A stretch of DNA of 64,000 nucleotides from Channa striata (lineage: Eukaryota > Chordata > Actinopteri > Anabantiformes > Channidae): positions 13,764,517-13,828,516 of the forward strand of contig CM065173.1 in assembly GCA_033026295.1 (NCBI GenBank). The letters run 5' to 3'. Both the position numbers and the translations under genes were made by a program. Every line of letters starts with the position of its first letter. Position 1 is the stretch's first letter. Below are positions 45,100 through 58,419 of the stretch, in pieces. A model generated the notes under the pieces. That model was not told the origin of the DNA and made no database searches. It saw only the letters and a list, made by a program, of their open reading frames with translations.

Positions 45100-45860
45100 C
45101 ATCAGTTTGACTGACAAACACTGAGACCCAAGTCTGATAAAGGAGCTCAATGGCCATGGGAGGTCAATGATGGCACAGAAATAAGCCCTACATTAATGTT
45201 TAATTTATATGATTTTCCTGGATATAAAATCTAACTGATAAGCTCAAGCAAATTAAGTGGCTGAAAGGGCAGCCATAAGCAGCGTGCTATTGGAGATCGG
45301 GTCTTTGAGTGGGAGCATCTTAGAAACCAATTACCAGACAAGAAATAGGTCATTATTTTTTCTTAGAGGATTGGGTTGTGGGGTTGTGGGGATGTGGGGG
45401 GGAGGCAAAGGTGGTTGCTAAAAGGAAGGGAGGGTTTTCTAGATTGAGGAGGGAGGGCACAATAAAGACATAATCATTTACCCTCAACTTTTCCTATCCA
45501 ACTTTCAGATTTTAATTTGCCGTCTGTGAAGTGGTACCTAATTTACTTTCGCCTCATCCCTTCAATGCACCATTGTTGCCGCTGCTGAGATTCAGAGCTT
45601 CCTCTCTTAGCTCACCTCGGCGTGAAATTGGTTTAATGAAGCTGAAAGGTATGGGGCTCTCACAACACTGTGGATTCCAGTGACACTGCTTGATCTACCC
45701 ACCCCTCCTGTCAGTCCCTCCTCCTCCCCTTAACCCAACTCCCTGCACACTCGCATTACGGTGACAATTTATAACGCACCCCACAAAAGATCCTTATCTC
45801 ACACATTACATCAGTGCATATTACTGCCCCTTTCAGAGAGCCAACTCTCAGGCACAACAC
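45100..45860. promoter_or_regulatory. candidate conserved noncoding block, with G-quadruplex motif
   Basis: 45110-45370 is repeat-free with GGTCAATGATGG, CATTAATGTTTAATTT, AGCAAATTAAGTGG and ACCAATTACCAG. It is followed at 45373-45403 by a G-quadruplex motif and at 45480-45860 by a second even-composition stretch. Function inferred. Confidence 0.28.
45373..45403 (+). other. G-quadruplex motif
   Basis: Four G-tracts (3, 4, 4 and 7 G) are separated by the regular loops TTGT, TTGT and ATGT. This is a textbook intramolecular quadruplex pattern. Confidence 0.75.
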
Positions 45861-46159
45861 TGGAGGAAGAAAAAAGAAACTGGCTGATCAGTTTGGGCAC
45901 AAGGCATGCATGAGGCATTTCAAATTATCAGCCAATACCAGAATTAAAATGGATCAGCTTCTTGCCGGTAAGAGACTAAAATAGTGTTAAAGTGAAAGAG
46001 AGACAACGGCAAAGAGGTGAAGTAAACATTTAGAGAAAAGCCCAGATATGAAGAGCTGTGATGAAATTAATCACAGAGCATTCTTGCCCGTTTTTCCCAC
46101 CTAATCCAATCTGACCCTGTGAAAGGTGTTCTCCTGTTACCTGTCCTCCTGGGTGTGGT

Positions 46160-49000
46160 TTCTAATGGGAATGGAAAAGGAAGTCCTGTGGCATTATTCT
46201 GTGTGTGTGCATTACATTAATATGATCCCCTCAAGTCATATCGCTTACTTCTTCTTGTCCCCTTTTAGGACAATCGAATGGAAATGCATCCGTAACTGAA
46301 TATTCCAGGCTTTACCACACATTTCTGGTTTGAGGCCCAGTTTAGGGGTGGTGGGACAGAGGAAAAGAAAACAGGTTAGATGAGTAAAATGAGTGGTACG
46401 GAGATGAGGAGGGAGTGTGATGAGCTGCTGTTTTATTGAAGACAAAATTTTAAGCATTTTTCAAACAATAGTAACATGCCTATATGAACACTCAAACAGG
46501 TTTGGCTTGATTGAATTATTGCTCTTGCTCATATTATGTGTGAAAGGATCCCTTCCTTTAGCAGTACGAGTTGAATATCAATTTAAATAGACATTAAAAA
46601 GAGATCCCATGATGACTACTATGAATTAAATGAAGCTAAATATATGTCAGTGTAGACACTGGAACTTGACTTTCAGACAGATTTTAACTACCGTGAACCT
46701 ATCCTTTAAAACAAGACAGAAAGGAAGAAAGAAAGAAAGAAAGAAAACAAGAAAAAAAAGAAAGAAAGAAAAAAAAGAAAGACAGAAAGAAAGAGAGAAA
46801 GAAGCGCAACCTACATTTTTAGGCAAAAGAAAAGAAGGGCACAGGGCTGATTTACAAAGGTTTCCTTGCACTGTAATGACATGGACATTATGCTGAACTT
46901 TGGCTGCCGTAACTCCGAAAGAACGACCACTTTCACTGCTGTGTCGCTCTGACCAGCAGCGTGCACTGCTGTTTGTCTTTCAAGTGCCATTGTGGGTGAG
47001 GCCACTAGTGTATGCACAAAGTGCCTGTTACAACTTCCCATTCACTGTGGGATTGTGAAACTCACAAAGGAATGTCAAATTACCATTCGACAATTTTGTA
47101 AAGTTTTACATGTGCAACCTTCGTCCAGTCCGATCAGGCAAATGAGCTTTTAAACACTTTTCTTCCTCCCTGTTAGTGACTTTTGCTGAGAGGTTATACA
47201 TACGGTCTGTCGGCCTCTCACGCGCATTTAAAAACAAGTAGTGCTGAGCTGTTGCTTTAAGCTTCTTCCCAAGCTAAAACCTGATCCGCACGGACTGGAA
47301 AGATTACGGCTGAACAGAACCACGGGGGGTGCTATCTTTTACAGGTAATTACTCAATTATCAGTAAACACTGTCGCTGGAGATTCAGTGCTACAGAGGGG
47401 ATCACAGGAAGTGCTGAATGATGCACTTCAACACTACGACAACATGCATTCACAAAGGGGACAGCTCTGTGAAGAAAGCAAAAAGTCATTTCACACACTT
47501 TTCATACTCGGGCCTCCCTCATTATTTTATTAGTGGTAATAAAATGTGTGCCTCAGGATCGTGTAAATGCTACAGGGACTTTAGTGATGGATACCAGTTA
47601 AACAAGAACTCTTTCCCTCTCTTGTTTTTAGGAGGATAAATGGATCAGAAAACCTGAACACACACTCATCAGCTCCCCGGCTTGTCTTAAACAGTGCTTA
47701 ACAAGTTTAACCACTAGTCGGAGCTGGTGAACAGAGGACACGAGCCCCTGCAGGTCCCAAGGCTGCAAAGTTGTTTGAACAGTGTTGGGAACCAACAGTG
47801 ATTTTATATATTTGTTTTAGGACACAGGTTGAGACACAAACTCTCAGGTAGATAAACAGATGGATGAGTTTGCAGGGGCTGGGTGTTGTGTTACACTAAT
47901 GTAGGCTGAAAGGATGAGCAAACCCAGTTTCCTTTCATTAGTCTGCAAACATTTAGGCAGAATGAGCAGAGTGGATAAGATGTGACACTTGCCCTGAAAT
48001 GCTGAGCGGTGACTGAGAGAAGACGAGCAGTCACATTTGGAGTTTTGACCTCTTGGCGTTCGTTTCTTCTTAATCTGGGTTGTGGTTGTTGAAAACATTT
48101 GTCAGACTGCAGGATTTTCCCACCAGGACTGTCAAACCCACACACACTCACACACGTAACTAAGCATGGAAACCCCATGTGGTGCTACCTACCTGCGGTC
48201 CGTGGTCAAACACCTAGCCTGAGGCCGCGACCCACAGTCCTTCCCTGTGGTCCTAAACACTCACCACGCAGGTTAACACGCACTCAGGAAAACATTCTGT
48301 TCGCCTGAAGCTGCCCTGCTGGCCGCCTAAATCTCCCCCCTGAGACAACCTACCATGAGGAATTAGAGGGAAGGAAGGACGTCTCCTGGAGATTTACATG
48401 TTTTAGCTCCTGTTAATGTCAGCAAGGAAGAGCCACAGGCCTGTGGTTAGCAATGACAACAACCAGCACCTCTGAACCAACACAACACCAACTCACAAAC
48501 ACGAAGAGATTTGTAAAAAATAGGGGGGGAGGGAGGAGGGGGGTGCAGTGGCCACTGGTGTTTTAAAAGCAGCTTTAAATGGATCGTCATTAGTAAGTCT
48601 GTATTACATGCTAACCAAAATATCTATTAAAAGCTCATATGTGAGATCCTTCTGCACCTCCAATATCCAGACATCGCACCGTCAAGATTGTCACCATATG
48701 CATACAACTTCTTTCTTTTTACAACTTGTAAATACCATAAAACTAACAAGTAATAAAACTAAAATTGCTCTTGTTGCATTATGGCATTAATATCAACAAG
48801 TTAAATAGAGACTGGGTGTGGAACAACAAGAGCACAACTGGCAAAGCCTTGTTTAACCACGTTCTGCCAGATTGTTAATCCACAATAACACATCATAATT
48901 TGTGGGTTGATTTGATTCTGTATTTTTAATCTGTATCTGCAACATAACTAATAACTAAAAGAGGTAAATAAATAAGGTGGAAAACGGTTCTATATACATT
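46160..49000. other. intergenic, no gene recognised
   Basis: Contains the GAAA-rich tract at 46711-46804. The remaining sequence is unique, with no supported exon. Confidence 0.45.
46711..46804. repeat. GAAA-rich polypurine microsatellite
   Basis: Imperfect (GAAA)n, about 94 bp, almost pure purine on the plus strand. Confidence 0.95.
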
Positions 49001-52000
49001 TCTTTATTTACAGTTTATCTATAAAGCATATCTCTATTTATCGCCAAACAGTAGTGGAAGAAAAGAAAATGAAATATAAAATGACAACACCTATAAACTG
49101 TGCTTATGTGCAGCATTTGTGTTAACATACTTCGATGTTTCCCACCTTTGGCTGTAATGCAGTACAGTGCAAGTGTGTTTTCAGACAGAGCTTGTGTGAC
49201 AAACGTCTGTGGCCACTCCTCATTCCAATTTGCTTCTCCCTGGAACAAGTAAATACATCAAAATTAGACTGATCGCTCCGTGAGCCTTTATTTACTTCTG
49301 CCTTTCTTTTCTACTCGTCCCTGCTTTGAACAATACTTTTAAATGCCTCTTTTCTGCACACACTCTCATTGTGATTTATTCAGAATATGAACTACACAAC
49401 ACGTGTAAAGTAGAAAGTAAGCACTTTTGCAACTGTATAATGACCACAAAACTGGTTGCAGATATAATTATGGATAGAAAATACAAAGCAAAGTATCTGA
49501 CTTTGAGTTAAGATGCAGACTAATGTTGGACAAATTAACCACCCGAAATAACAACAAAAGAATCTCTCAATGTGATATTTGTAATGCTTTTGTGGTTACA
49601 GACTAAATATTGTACTCCCACAGACATCACCATCTTCCAAACACATGCACAGAGCCTGACTCACTCAGATGTAAGGAAAATAACCACAGGTTTAAGACCT
49701 GTGCACTGATTCACATGCTAAATGAGTGTTGAAAACCATCATGACTTAAGATGAAGTGGTAATTCTCATGCTGCGTGTTATCTTAAGGTAACAATTACTG
49801 GTCATCTGGGACCTTTTCATAAACACCTGTTGATTGAAGCCAACAGTGCAAATCTGAACAGACAGGTAAAAAAAATATGAATAAACAAACAGAGAAAAAT
49901 GACAAATCCACAAGCTTCCACACAAGTGCATTGCATTCTACAACTGAGCTGTTAACATCCAATTATGCTCGGTGGCATTTATGAAAATGCAGAGCAAGTC
50001 CAGTTGATTCTGATTTTGTATCAAGCTGACAAGAAGCAAATATGTAACTGACAAGTGGAAGGAAGATGCTGTGACTGAAGTGACAGCATGTCACTGTTCT
50101 TACAACGGAGGGAAGTCATCAGCACAAAAAGTCATTTCCTGCAACTCTTCCTTGAGTAAATGTTATGAAATCAATTTGTCGTGTGTTGTTCACTTGATAT
50201 AAACAAGCAAACTATGCTGACCTGAGGGGTTTAAATATGAAAAAAAGTGAATGAACTCCTCAGAGTTCCCTTAACTATTGAAACAAAGCTTTAAATTAAT
50301 AAACCAAACTTTTTTGTATTTTATGCATTTAACAATTTAACATTTTATTTATTTTCATTATAATGAAAATATTGTTAACTATGCTCAAGCTTCACGTTGA
50401 AGACAGTCAGGTTGCACTGCACATTCAAGGTCATATAAGTTATACAGTCAGATAAACTATCACTGAGGAAGATTATGCATCCTCGAGAACTCAGTCAAAC
50501 TTAACACCTACTGGAAAATTTGATGCTCGACATCACCATCAACAAAACACAACAAATGAGGGAAAATCTTTGAGCAAAAAACTGTTCCATTCCTCCACTC
50601 GAGTTTAAATGCTAGTAGAATCAATGACACTAAGGCTGTCCTGCTGGTACATGGTGACTAGGAAATGTGGTAAATGTTTTTTCATTTAATTTGTTACTAG
50701 TCGTCTGTGAATTGTCTTTTACAACTGTGGGACACGGTGACATGACAGACATTGAATGACAGATAGATGGCTTCTTTTCTCACTGACAACAATAACTTGA
50801 GCCATCTAACAGAGGGGCCCCATGTTCGGCGGATAGACTTACACCCTGAACAGGTATGTGCCGTGCAATTACCAGCCTCGCTCCAAGCATGCGATAATCA
50901 GCAGGCTAGGTGCCGTGCAATCAAGTATGGGGGCGGTGGTGCAAACAACTTTAAAGAGAGACCACTAGTGTCAGGTGTCAAGGTTTACTTCACTTGACAA
51001 ATTTCCCCTTCTTTACAACTGTAAGTGTGTGAGTGTTCTCCAAGACGAGGTCAGTCTCGAAGCATGACATGAGCCACAGTGGGTGTGCCCGAACATGGGA
51101 GAATGTGTGTAGGTGTGCGCACACGTTTTAAAAATAGGGCATGCCTGAGATACAACTGACAAACCGAATGCATGTGAGTATTTTTGTTTTTTTGTTTGGA
51201 GGAAGACCGTGTGAATGTGACTCGATCGTGCCTGGTCTGACATGTGGCATGAGATAGTGTGACCACTCCATCATCACACATGCAGATAAATAGGATGTAG
51301 CCAAGATAATGTGTGCATGGCTACAGAGAAGGTGTAGAAAGTTATGTAAAAAGTACAGAAACATGAGAAGGAAAAGTATCCTTAAATGCTAAAAACACAA
51401 TTAAGAGAGATTTGATTTGATTTGTATTTTTTTTACCATGGGTGTATGTTTATGTGTGTATGCATGTGTGTGTGTACATCCATGTCTGCAGGGTGAGGTG
51501 GAGGCCGATGCTTTGGCAGCAGGTCTGGCACGTCTTTCAGGCCCAAACCTGCAGAGGAGAGAGAGAGAGAGAGAGAGAGATTGAGGGCGAGAGAGGAGAG
51601 AGGCAGAAAGCAAATAGGTGTGAGACTCTGCCTGCCTTCGTGTGATATGCTTCACTTCTACCTCACCATCACTAAAAGCTCCCAGCACCATCAAACCAAA
51701 TACAGGTCCCCTCGATTTATTATTGTGTCCCATTTTTGAATTGGGAAATTAACGTGCTGAACGGGAAGGCAGCTAGACGAGTGCTGCTCTAAGTTAATTT
51801 ACACCTGCACTTCCTGAAGTGAGTTCCTGTATGTCCACAGACACAGCATGTCCTTCTAGTTTGCATCCAGCTGGATGGTTAAAGTTTCCACTCGATACAG
51901 CTTCCTGATTTTCTTTTCATGTCTCTGTTCAGATTCATATCGTCCATAGCAAAGAGCGAGCGTGCTGGGTGTCATTGTTTTGCTTTTCCATTTCAGCCAA

Positions 52001-53449
52001 GCACATCACTGTTGATGAACACATTGTATTTCAGCAATCACGCATTTCAGGAATGTGTACAAAACGTAGCCTACCCGTGGTGCTGATTTCAACATTTAAG
52101 TTAGCTTTTAATTCTCCACACAGTTTAGCTTTTATTCCAGACTTCCATGTTGCCGTAAAACAAACGTGCTGCCTTCCACACCGACAGCTGGGGTACGGTC
52201 CAAGATTACAGGCTACATTTCCCAATTAAGCCAAAGCTCTGCCATGTTCATTGTTCTAAAAGGATTTCCTGAATATCCTCAAAAGACCTACACCTACATG
52301 GGAACTCTTCTAAAGATGTCCCCTAAGGCGCTAAATCACTCCACATTGTGTGTGACCACAGCACAAAAGTGACGTCCGTGAGTGTATCAACTCCATAACC
52401 TCAAAGGAAATCTCCATTCAGTGGCCATAAAAGAATACCATAACCCACTATTGCTGTGGGGCCATTTACAGAAAGAGAGAATGGATTAGGAGAGAAAACA
52501 GTGGAGAGTGTACAGGTGAAGTCCTATGGCTGTGGAGGTTTGCTCAGCTGTGCTGTATTCTTTTCTGCGCCCCACCCAGTAACCAAAGGCCTGGATATCT
52601 TTCTATTTCGCTTTTTTCCACCCTCCCTCTCTCCATCTTTCTCTCTTTCATATTTGCACAGGTGAGAGGACAGCAGTCTAATAGGTGTGGGTGGGAGACT
52701 TGAAAGTCAGGTTTGCCTGGCTGGTGCATGGAGTTCACCTGTAGATGGATGGAGATCTGATGGCAAGGTCCCAGCCTGTCTTTTGTCTAGAGACACAGAC
52801 AGCAAACACACAAGCGTACAAAAAAACGGAGGTGTTCTGTCGGAGAGCAAATCGCTTAGATCCTTTTTCACACTGGCCTGTAACACAGTGAAGGAGTGTG
52901 AGCAAGGGGGCAGAACTCTGTGGGCACCTGCAATATGGAGTTTCAGGGGGGAAGGACACAAACCTGTCAGGCAGAAGTGATCTGGAAAAGTATGCACAAA
53001 AACATGTTTGATAAAGGGAGGGACAAAATTAAGGGAGGACAGAGAGCATGAAGGCAGGTGGAGCAGCATGCGAGTCATAAGGGTGGGGAGCCTTTGCTCC
53101 TAAGGCCAAAAGTTCAGAGTGAGGCAGAGTCACCATGTGTCTCACGTGTTGCCCTCATTGTCTTAACAGGCCAGAGCTCAGGTTTCTGGAGCACCAAGAG
53201 CTTCCTGCGCGCTGATGTCCAAGCACCGCAACCCACCCACGTCCTTACCCGTCCACCCCCTCTGGACCCCTGGCCCCACCCTGCGAGGTAAACACCCACA
53301 CGGTAAGCAAACACACGCATAATACCTCAGCACATACACAGGCAAACACTGGAGCAAACACGCTCAAGCCTGAGAAACTCGCCTTTATCGTGCAAAGAAG
53401 ACAGACCCGCACACAGAACTGCTCGAGCCAAGTTAACAAATAATGTACA
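49001..53449. other. intergenic, no gene recognised
   Basis: Unique sequence with a (GA)n run (51554-51580) and a 22-bp perfect palindrome at 50350-50371 (core TTCATTATAATGAA). The part 52440-53300 is GC-richer, with many overlapping frames but none credible. Confidence 0.45.
51554..51580. repeat. GA microsatellite
   Basis: (GA)n on the plus strand. Confidence 0.9.
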
Positions 53450-53780
53450 GTTCATCCAAATCAAAGCGAAGCCTTTGTTATTACAGATAATTATTATGAG
53501 CCACTCAGCTCCTTGCCTTGAAAAACATCCAGCCCATGTGATATAATGGTACCAACTGGAAGAACTAGTCGTAAATCACCATAATTACCATTACTCCCAT
53601 GTCAAGAGAGCCTCGTTCAGACACATGGGGCGGTATTATCAGACATGAGAATATGTACACCAGAGGCAATTTCCTCACCCCCCCTCGTTCCCTGCAGAAT
53701 TCCTCTTGAGAATCTTTGACTTATAACTTGGACTGTCACATTTTGCTTTCAGCATCAGCATCCTCTGTCGCTTTTGGTTT
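53450..53780. promoter_or_regulatory. candidate conserved noncoding element
   Basis: It has CAGATAATTATTATGAGCC, CACCATAATTACCATTACTC and GCGGTATTATCAG, plus even composition without repeats, next to an AT-only low-complexity run (53818-53880). Confidence 0.3.
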
Positions 53781-54469
53781 AATTCAGCTCTCTAAAATTC
53801 TGCTACAAGGGTGCAATATTTTTATTAAAATTTTATTAATTTAATTAATTTTATTTTATTTATTTATAATTTTTTACTTCTGCTTTCTGTAATATGAGAC
53901 TAAACAAAGGCCTTGAAGAGTTTTAAAATAAACATTGCTGGAGAATAGGGATTGTTTCAACCAGTTTCCAATATTTTGTAACAAAATATTAATTAGTTGG
54001 TAGTTCTCAAATAAACAGACTTATTAAGTTGGAAACAGCAATATCCCTGGACATGGATCTCACAGGTTATAGTTATAACTAACACAATGTCAGTTTTAGA
54101 TGTAAGTTGAAGTTGAATCTCGACTGTAGGCCCACGGCATTCTGAGCGTTTGTACTTGTGTGCTGGTGTGTCGCTCTGCTATTACACCATCAAGCTGCTA
54201 GTGCTACACATATTTTTGACAGAAACTGAGCAGATCATGGTGGAGCTGCAGTTAGTAGATATTGAACAGTAGTTACTAAAAGAGAGCACAAATCATATGA
54301 GTCTGGACAACCACTCAACCCATTGCAGCCGATGGACATGGACAGTTGTTGAGGCCTGTGTGGCCGCGGTTCAGTTTCTGGGAGCTGCATGTCTGGCTAT
54401 GGTGTAGTTAATGCGCCTATGCAGTACTTATGCCATATGCTTAGATTTGATGTAAAAGCATAAATCACA

Positions 54470-54520
54470 CTTTATTTGCTTAGGATAAAGGCATCTGATA
54501 AATGAGTAAATTTTACTTGA
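54470..54520 (+). repeat. SINE-type tail scrap
   Basis: TTTGCTTAGGATAAAGGCAT, CTGATAAATGAGTAAAT matches the end of common fish SINE-like repeats (GGATAAAAGCGTCTGCTAAA type). The body is not recognisable. Confidence 0.5.
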
Positions 54521-54797
54521 AAATAACATTTTCTAGAAAAAAACTTTTTTTAATTTGATATTTACCCTCTGTGTAAAGTAGAATTGGTCTCACGTCCCTG
54601 TTTCGTTCTGTTTCTGTCAGTATTTATTAATGGCCCTCTCTCTCTCTCCCTCTCTCTCATGCATCGCAAGGACCCAGACCCGAGGCCTGTGATCCTCGTG
54701 ATCACTGAACACACACAGCCTAGAATCACCGTGATGTCATGAGGCCTACACAATGACCGTCTCCATGACTACATAACTGAACCAGCTACAGGCTGCA

Positions 54798-54833
<36 letters not shown>

Positions 54834-54838
54834 AAGAG
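54798..54838. repeat. compound TG/AG microsatellite
   Basis: (GT)n directly followed by (GA)n. Confidence 0.9.
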
Positions 54839-55328
54839 ACCCTAAAACCAGGGTCCAAAATTACACTGCACCAGCTCCTGCTTCAACCATCTAATGTGTT
54901 CATAATAGGCAATTGATCCTGATCCAAACTATGACAAACATCTCCAACTTTCAAATAGCACATGGAATCACATCATAGACCAAACGTCATTACCATTACA
55001 AGTGCATAGATAAACATAGATCTCTACAGGAGGCAATGAGCTTACCTCCCTAATTGTTGTTGATAAGTTCCTCAGGCTAATGGCCCCCCATCGTGAGAGA
55101 AAAATACCCCTAGAGTTAAAACTGCATAGACGGCAGTGTAGGTGAGAATCCTCGCAGGCACACGTGGCCTCATCTAATCAGCTCCTGGACATAGTGTCGT
55201 CATGATATCTGAAGAAGAGAAAAGCAATCAGGAAAGAAAATTTTAAAAATAGTCTGAAACTGGATATCACCAGAGAGACCAGGCGGGGTAGTGAAGTTAC
55301 ATCTTTGGAAACATTCTGACAACATTTT

Positions 55329-55541
55329 TCATTTAGCAGATGCTTTTATCCAAAGCGACTTACAGAGTAATTTGGTACATGCAACAATGGAGATGGCTGC
55401 CCTGCGCGGTGCTTATCTGGCCCACCGGGAGCAAACGGGGGTTAAGTGTCTTACCCAAGGATGCTTCGACATGCATCAAGGAGGGACAACTGACCCTATT
55501 GTCTGGTCTGTGGACAACTGCCCGACCAACCTGCCTTAAAC
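55329..55541 (+). repeat. teleost interspersed repeat (ATCCAAAGCGACTTACA family)
   Basis: CATTTAGCAGATGCTTTTAT, CCAAAGCGACTTACAGAG and GGGGTTAAGTGTCTTACCCA, AGGATGCTTCGACATG are the hallmark words of one of the commonest fish repeats, in their usual order. This is a relatively well preserved copy. The frame across it is not a gene. Confidence 0.8.
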
Positions 55542-58419
55542 AAATGTCTGAACAAATACATTGTATTTATTGCATGTTTTTTTTAAAAAGGGGGATGCAC
55601 CACTGATTAAGAAAAATACCTTGATGCGTCTTGATGCAACAAACGAAGGCCTCAGAAACGTCACGTGTGAAATCAACACCCTCTGAAACAGTATCAAATA
55701 ACTGAAGTTTATTTTTCTCAGGTGTCCCTGTCACTTTGTCCACTACCTGAATTTTCCTGCAGGTTATCAGACCTTCAGAGACGTCTGGTTTTCCTCTGTA
55801 GTTTGGAGCCTTTACAAATTCCTGGTGCACTGTGTGGAGGTGTGAATGCTAACGCGGCTCGATCTGTATGCCAGGGGGAAAAACAATTCATGCTAATCTG
55901 CCACCATAGACAGGAGTCCAGTTAGGCCAATCAGGAGGGGAATCATCTGGAGTGGAGAGGGCTCAAAGAAGTCTAGATCAGGGCCCTGATTGCAGCGGGG
56001 TGATTTACAGCCTGAGAACAATGATGGCTGCCTGGGTCAGCACTGATGGAGAGGCTGCACCAGCACAGACAGCACAAACTCACCTGACAGTCATGCACGG
56101 ATGTGCATACATGCATGAGCCGACATGCGAGCATGCGCACCCTCACACAGCCACACGTTCTATCAGACACAAAGCAACTGTGGTCGACTTTGCCAGGTTT
56201 TACTTTGTGACCCAAACTCGCCCCCGGGGCTTGCATTTGACCCTCTGCATTTCACAAACAACACATAAACCAAAACAGCTCAGCAAGACACTTCCTATGA
56301 ACTCGGCCCAGATAAAACGGAGAAGTACCTTTGCCCTGCAGTAGCGTATGTAAATACGGCGGGAAACAGCGAGGCTTGAATGAAAGAAGGGTGAGTTCAG
56401 ATGTTAAGTGTGCATATGAGTAGAGTGGGAGAGAGGAGCAGGGAGGAGGGGAGGTCACCATCAAGAGTTTTCTTTGGAGCCTCCCCTTTGATGTGCTTGG
56501 TCATCATTTTGGGAGAGAGGACGGAGCGCCGAAGATGAAAGGTTGCATCAAAGTGACCCGAAGCGGCTTCACCGAGACTGGAAGCATCCACTCCTGGGTG
56601 GCACATTAGATCATTTTCGGTTAAAACTAATTGATTTATTGATTTTTCAGTCCACTGAATTATTGGACAACATTTTTAAAAAGCGTTGCAGATATAAGTA
56701 ATGTAATAAAGTGATATCACACTATGGGTGCCCCTGTTTTTTCTTTACACATCTACAAAAACTTTACAGTTGAGAAAAATCTTGGCACTACACATTTGGC
56801 CATATTTGTTTTTTTAGCAAAACCTAGTGCGATAAAACCATATGAATTCACATATTAGCTTCTACACATCTTTGGGACAAAGGCCTGATTAGCTGCACAG
56901 ACTGTGGTTATGTTGTTTAAATATTAATTTTTAATATTTCATTTAGAGTTTTTAAACTACCCTATGACCTTTTTCTTTTAATGTGCGTATGTTTTTGTAA
57001 GTTAAATAGTTATTGAGCAATATTCCTGTTTGGTGAGATTTATGACCTGTACTGAAACCGTACTGTACTGTGACTTCACTTCGTGAGAGAAGTCATGTTG
57101 TTGTAAGTAGTCTGTGAATAAGAGTGATATTAATAAGAATTAACATGAAGAAGTTAAAAAGAGGTAACTATAACTGTTTCAAATTAGATACATAGAAATA
57201 CCGACATATTACCCCAATACTCCAGAAACGTTACCTCATATTACTATGTTTTAACAAGCTGCAATGTAAAGTGCCACCGGGAAAAAGTATAGACACTGAA
57301 AACATCCAATAAGTGTAAACACTTTAATCTATCCCCTGGTCAATAATGACAAATATACATACAAAAATCCACAAAATAGAAGCAAGGGCAATATGTAATG
57401 AGATAAAAAGAAAATCCAAACTTCTTCAAGCACTGCAAGGTAGAGATCTGCATTTATTTTAGTTTTGTTATAATTGTATTAGTGTTAGCGAATAATCTCT
57501 GATACTTTATTACTCAAATTAATGTTGTTGTTCATTGTTCATTCACTGATCCAAACGCATCAAATGCTCTTGTTGTCCATGCTACGAGTTTCACACCCAA
57601 GTCCACGGACAGACATTCAAAGTGATAGAGGGATTTGGCAGATACCTCTGCCATTGAAAGTTTCAATGTCCCGGAAGGAGTGTGTTTAAAGTGGATCTGC
57701 CGCTACTTGTATGTGTAGGAGACATACTGGTTTTCAGGAGAAGTTAATGCAGGGTTTGTCTCGCGTGTTTTAAAGTGGCCGCACTGCTGCCGCAGGTCCT
57801 GTGTGGGGGTTGAGAGCCTGGATTTCGTGTGCAGCTCAACACAGACAAGCTTCTAGTAGAGGCAGGTGAGTACATGCACACCAGCCCTCCACCCCCACCC
57901 CCCCCACACCCCACCCATGCACACCCTTCCACCTCACACAGATACACACAGAGTCACATGTCACCCAGCTATCGGACTCATGCGTGTAACTGAGTTCTGG
58001 CTGTGCAACTTTGAAGGTGGATTTCAGCAGTTACTATTAGATGTAATGGTGCCTGAAAGCAGAGAAGAAGTCGGTTTTGTAAACAGCTGACAGTGATAAA
58101 TGGGGCTTATAGGACAGCCATGACTGATGACAGAGATTGAAAACCATGACTACTGTGGGCAAACACATCCTGTTTTAGACCTTGGGGGCATGACTCATAA
58201 CACCAAAACCAACATCTAATAAGTCTGAAAGTTCAGTAGTGTGATCTCTTCTTTCTTGCAGCTGGGAACAAATGGGCAATTTCCAGCGGCATGTGTACTG
58301 TACACCCCAGTCCAGGGGCAGGAAGGCCTCCTGAGGGTGAGAAGGCAAGGGGGGGGGGGGGTGAGAGAAGATTTTTAGGGTGCTTAGAGTTTTTGGGGCT
58401 GAGTGGGTCTATTTAGCCC
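55542..58419. other. intergenic, no gene recognised
   Basis: The part 55820-56060 is repeat-free, with GCTAACGCGGC, CAGGGCCCTGATTGCAGCGG and AGAACAATGATGG (SOX-like). The remainder is ordinary. A C-rich stretch lies at 57885-57915 and a G13 run at 58349-58361. Confidence 0.4.

Larger units (their letters stand above)
53781..55328. other. intergenic with repeat scraps
   Basis: It contains an AT-rich low-complexity run, a perfect 10-bp inverted repeat at 53970-53990, a SINE tail at 54470-54520, and TG/AG repeats. No gene. Confidence 0.45.

Noticed and set aside
46630..46896. Lys/Glu-rich frame over the GAAA tract
   Set aside because: Direct translation of a microsatellite.
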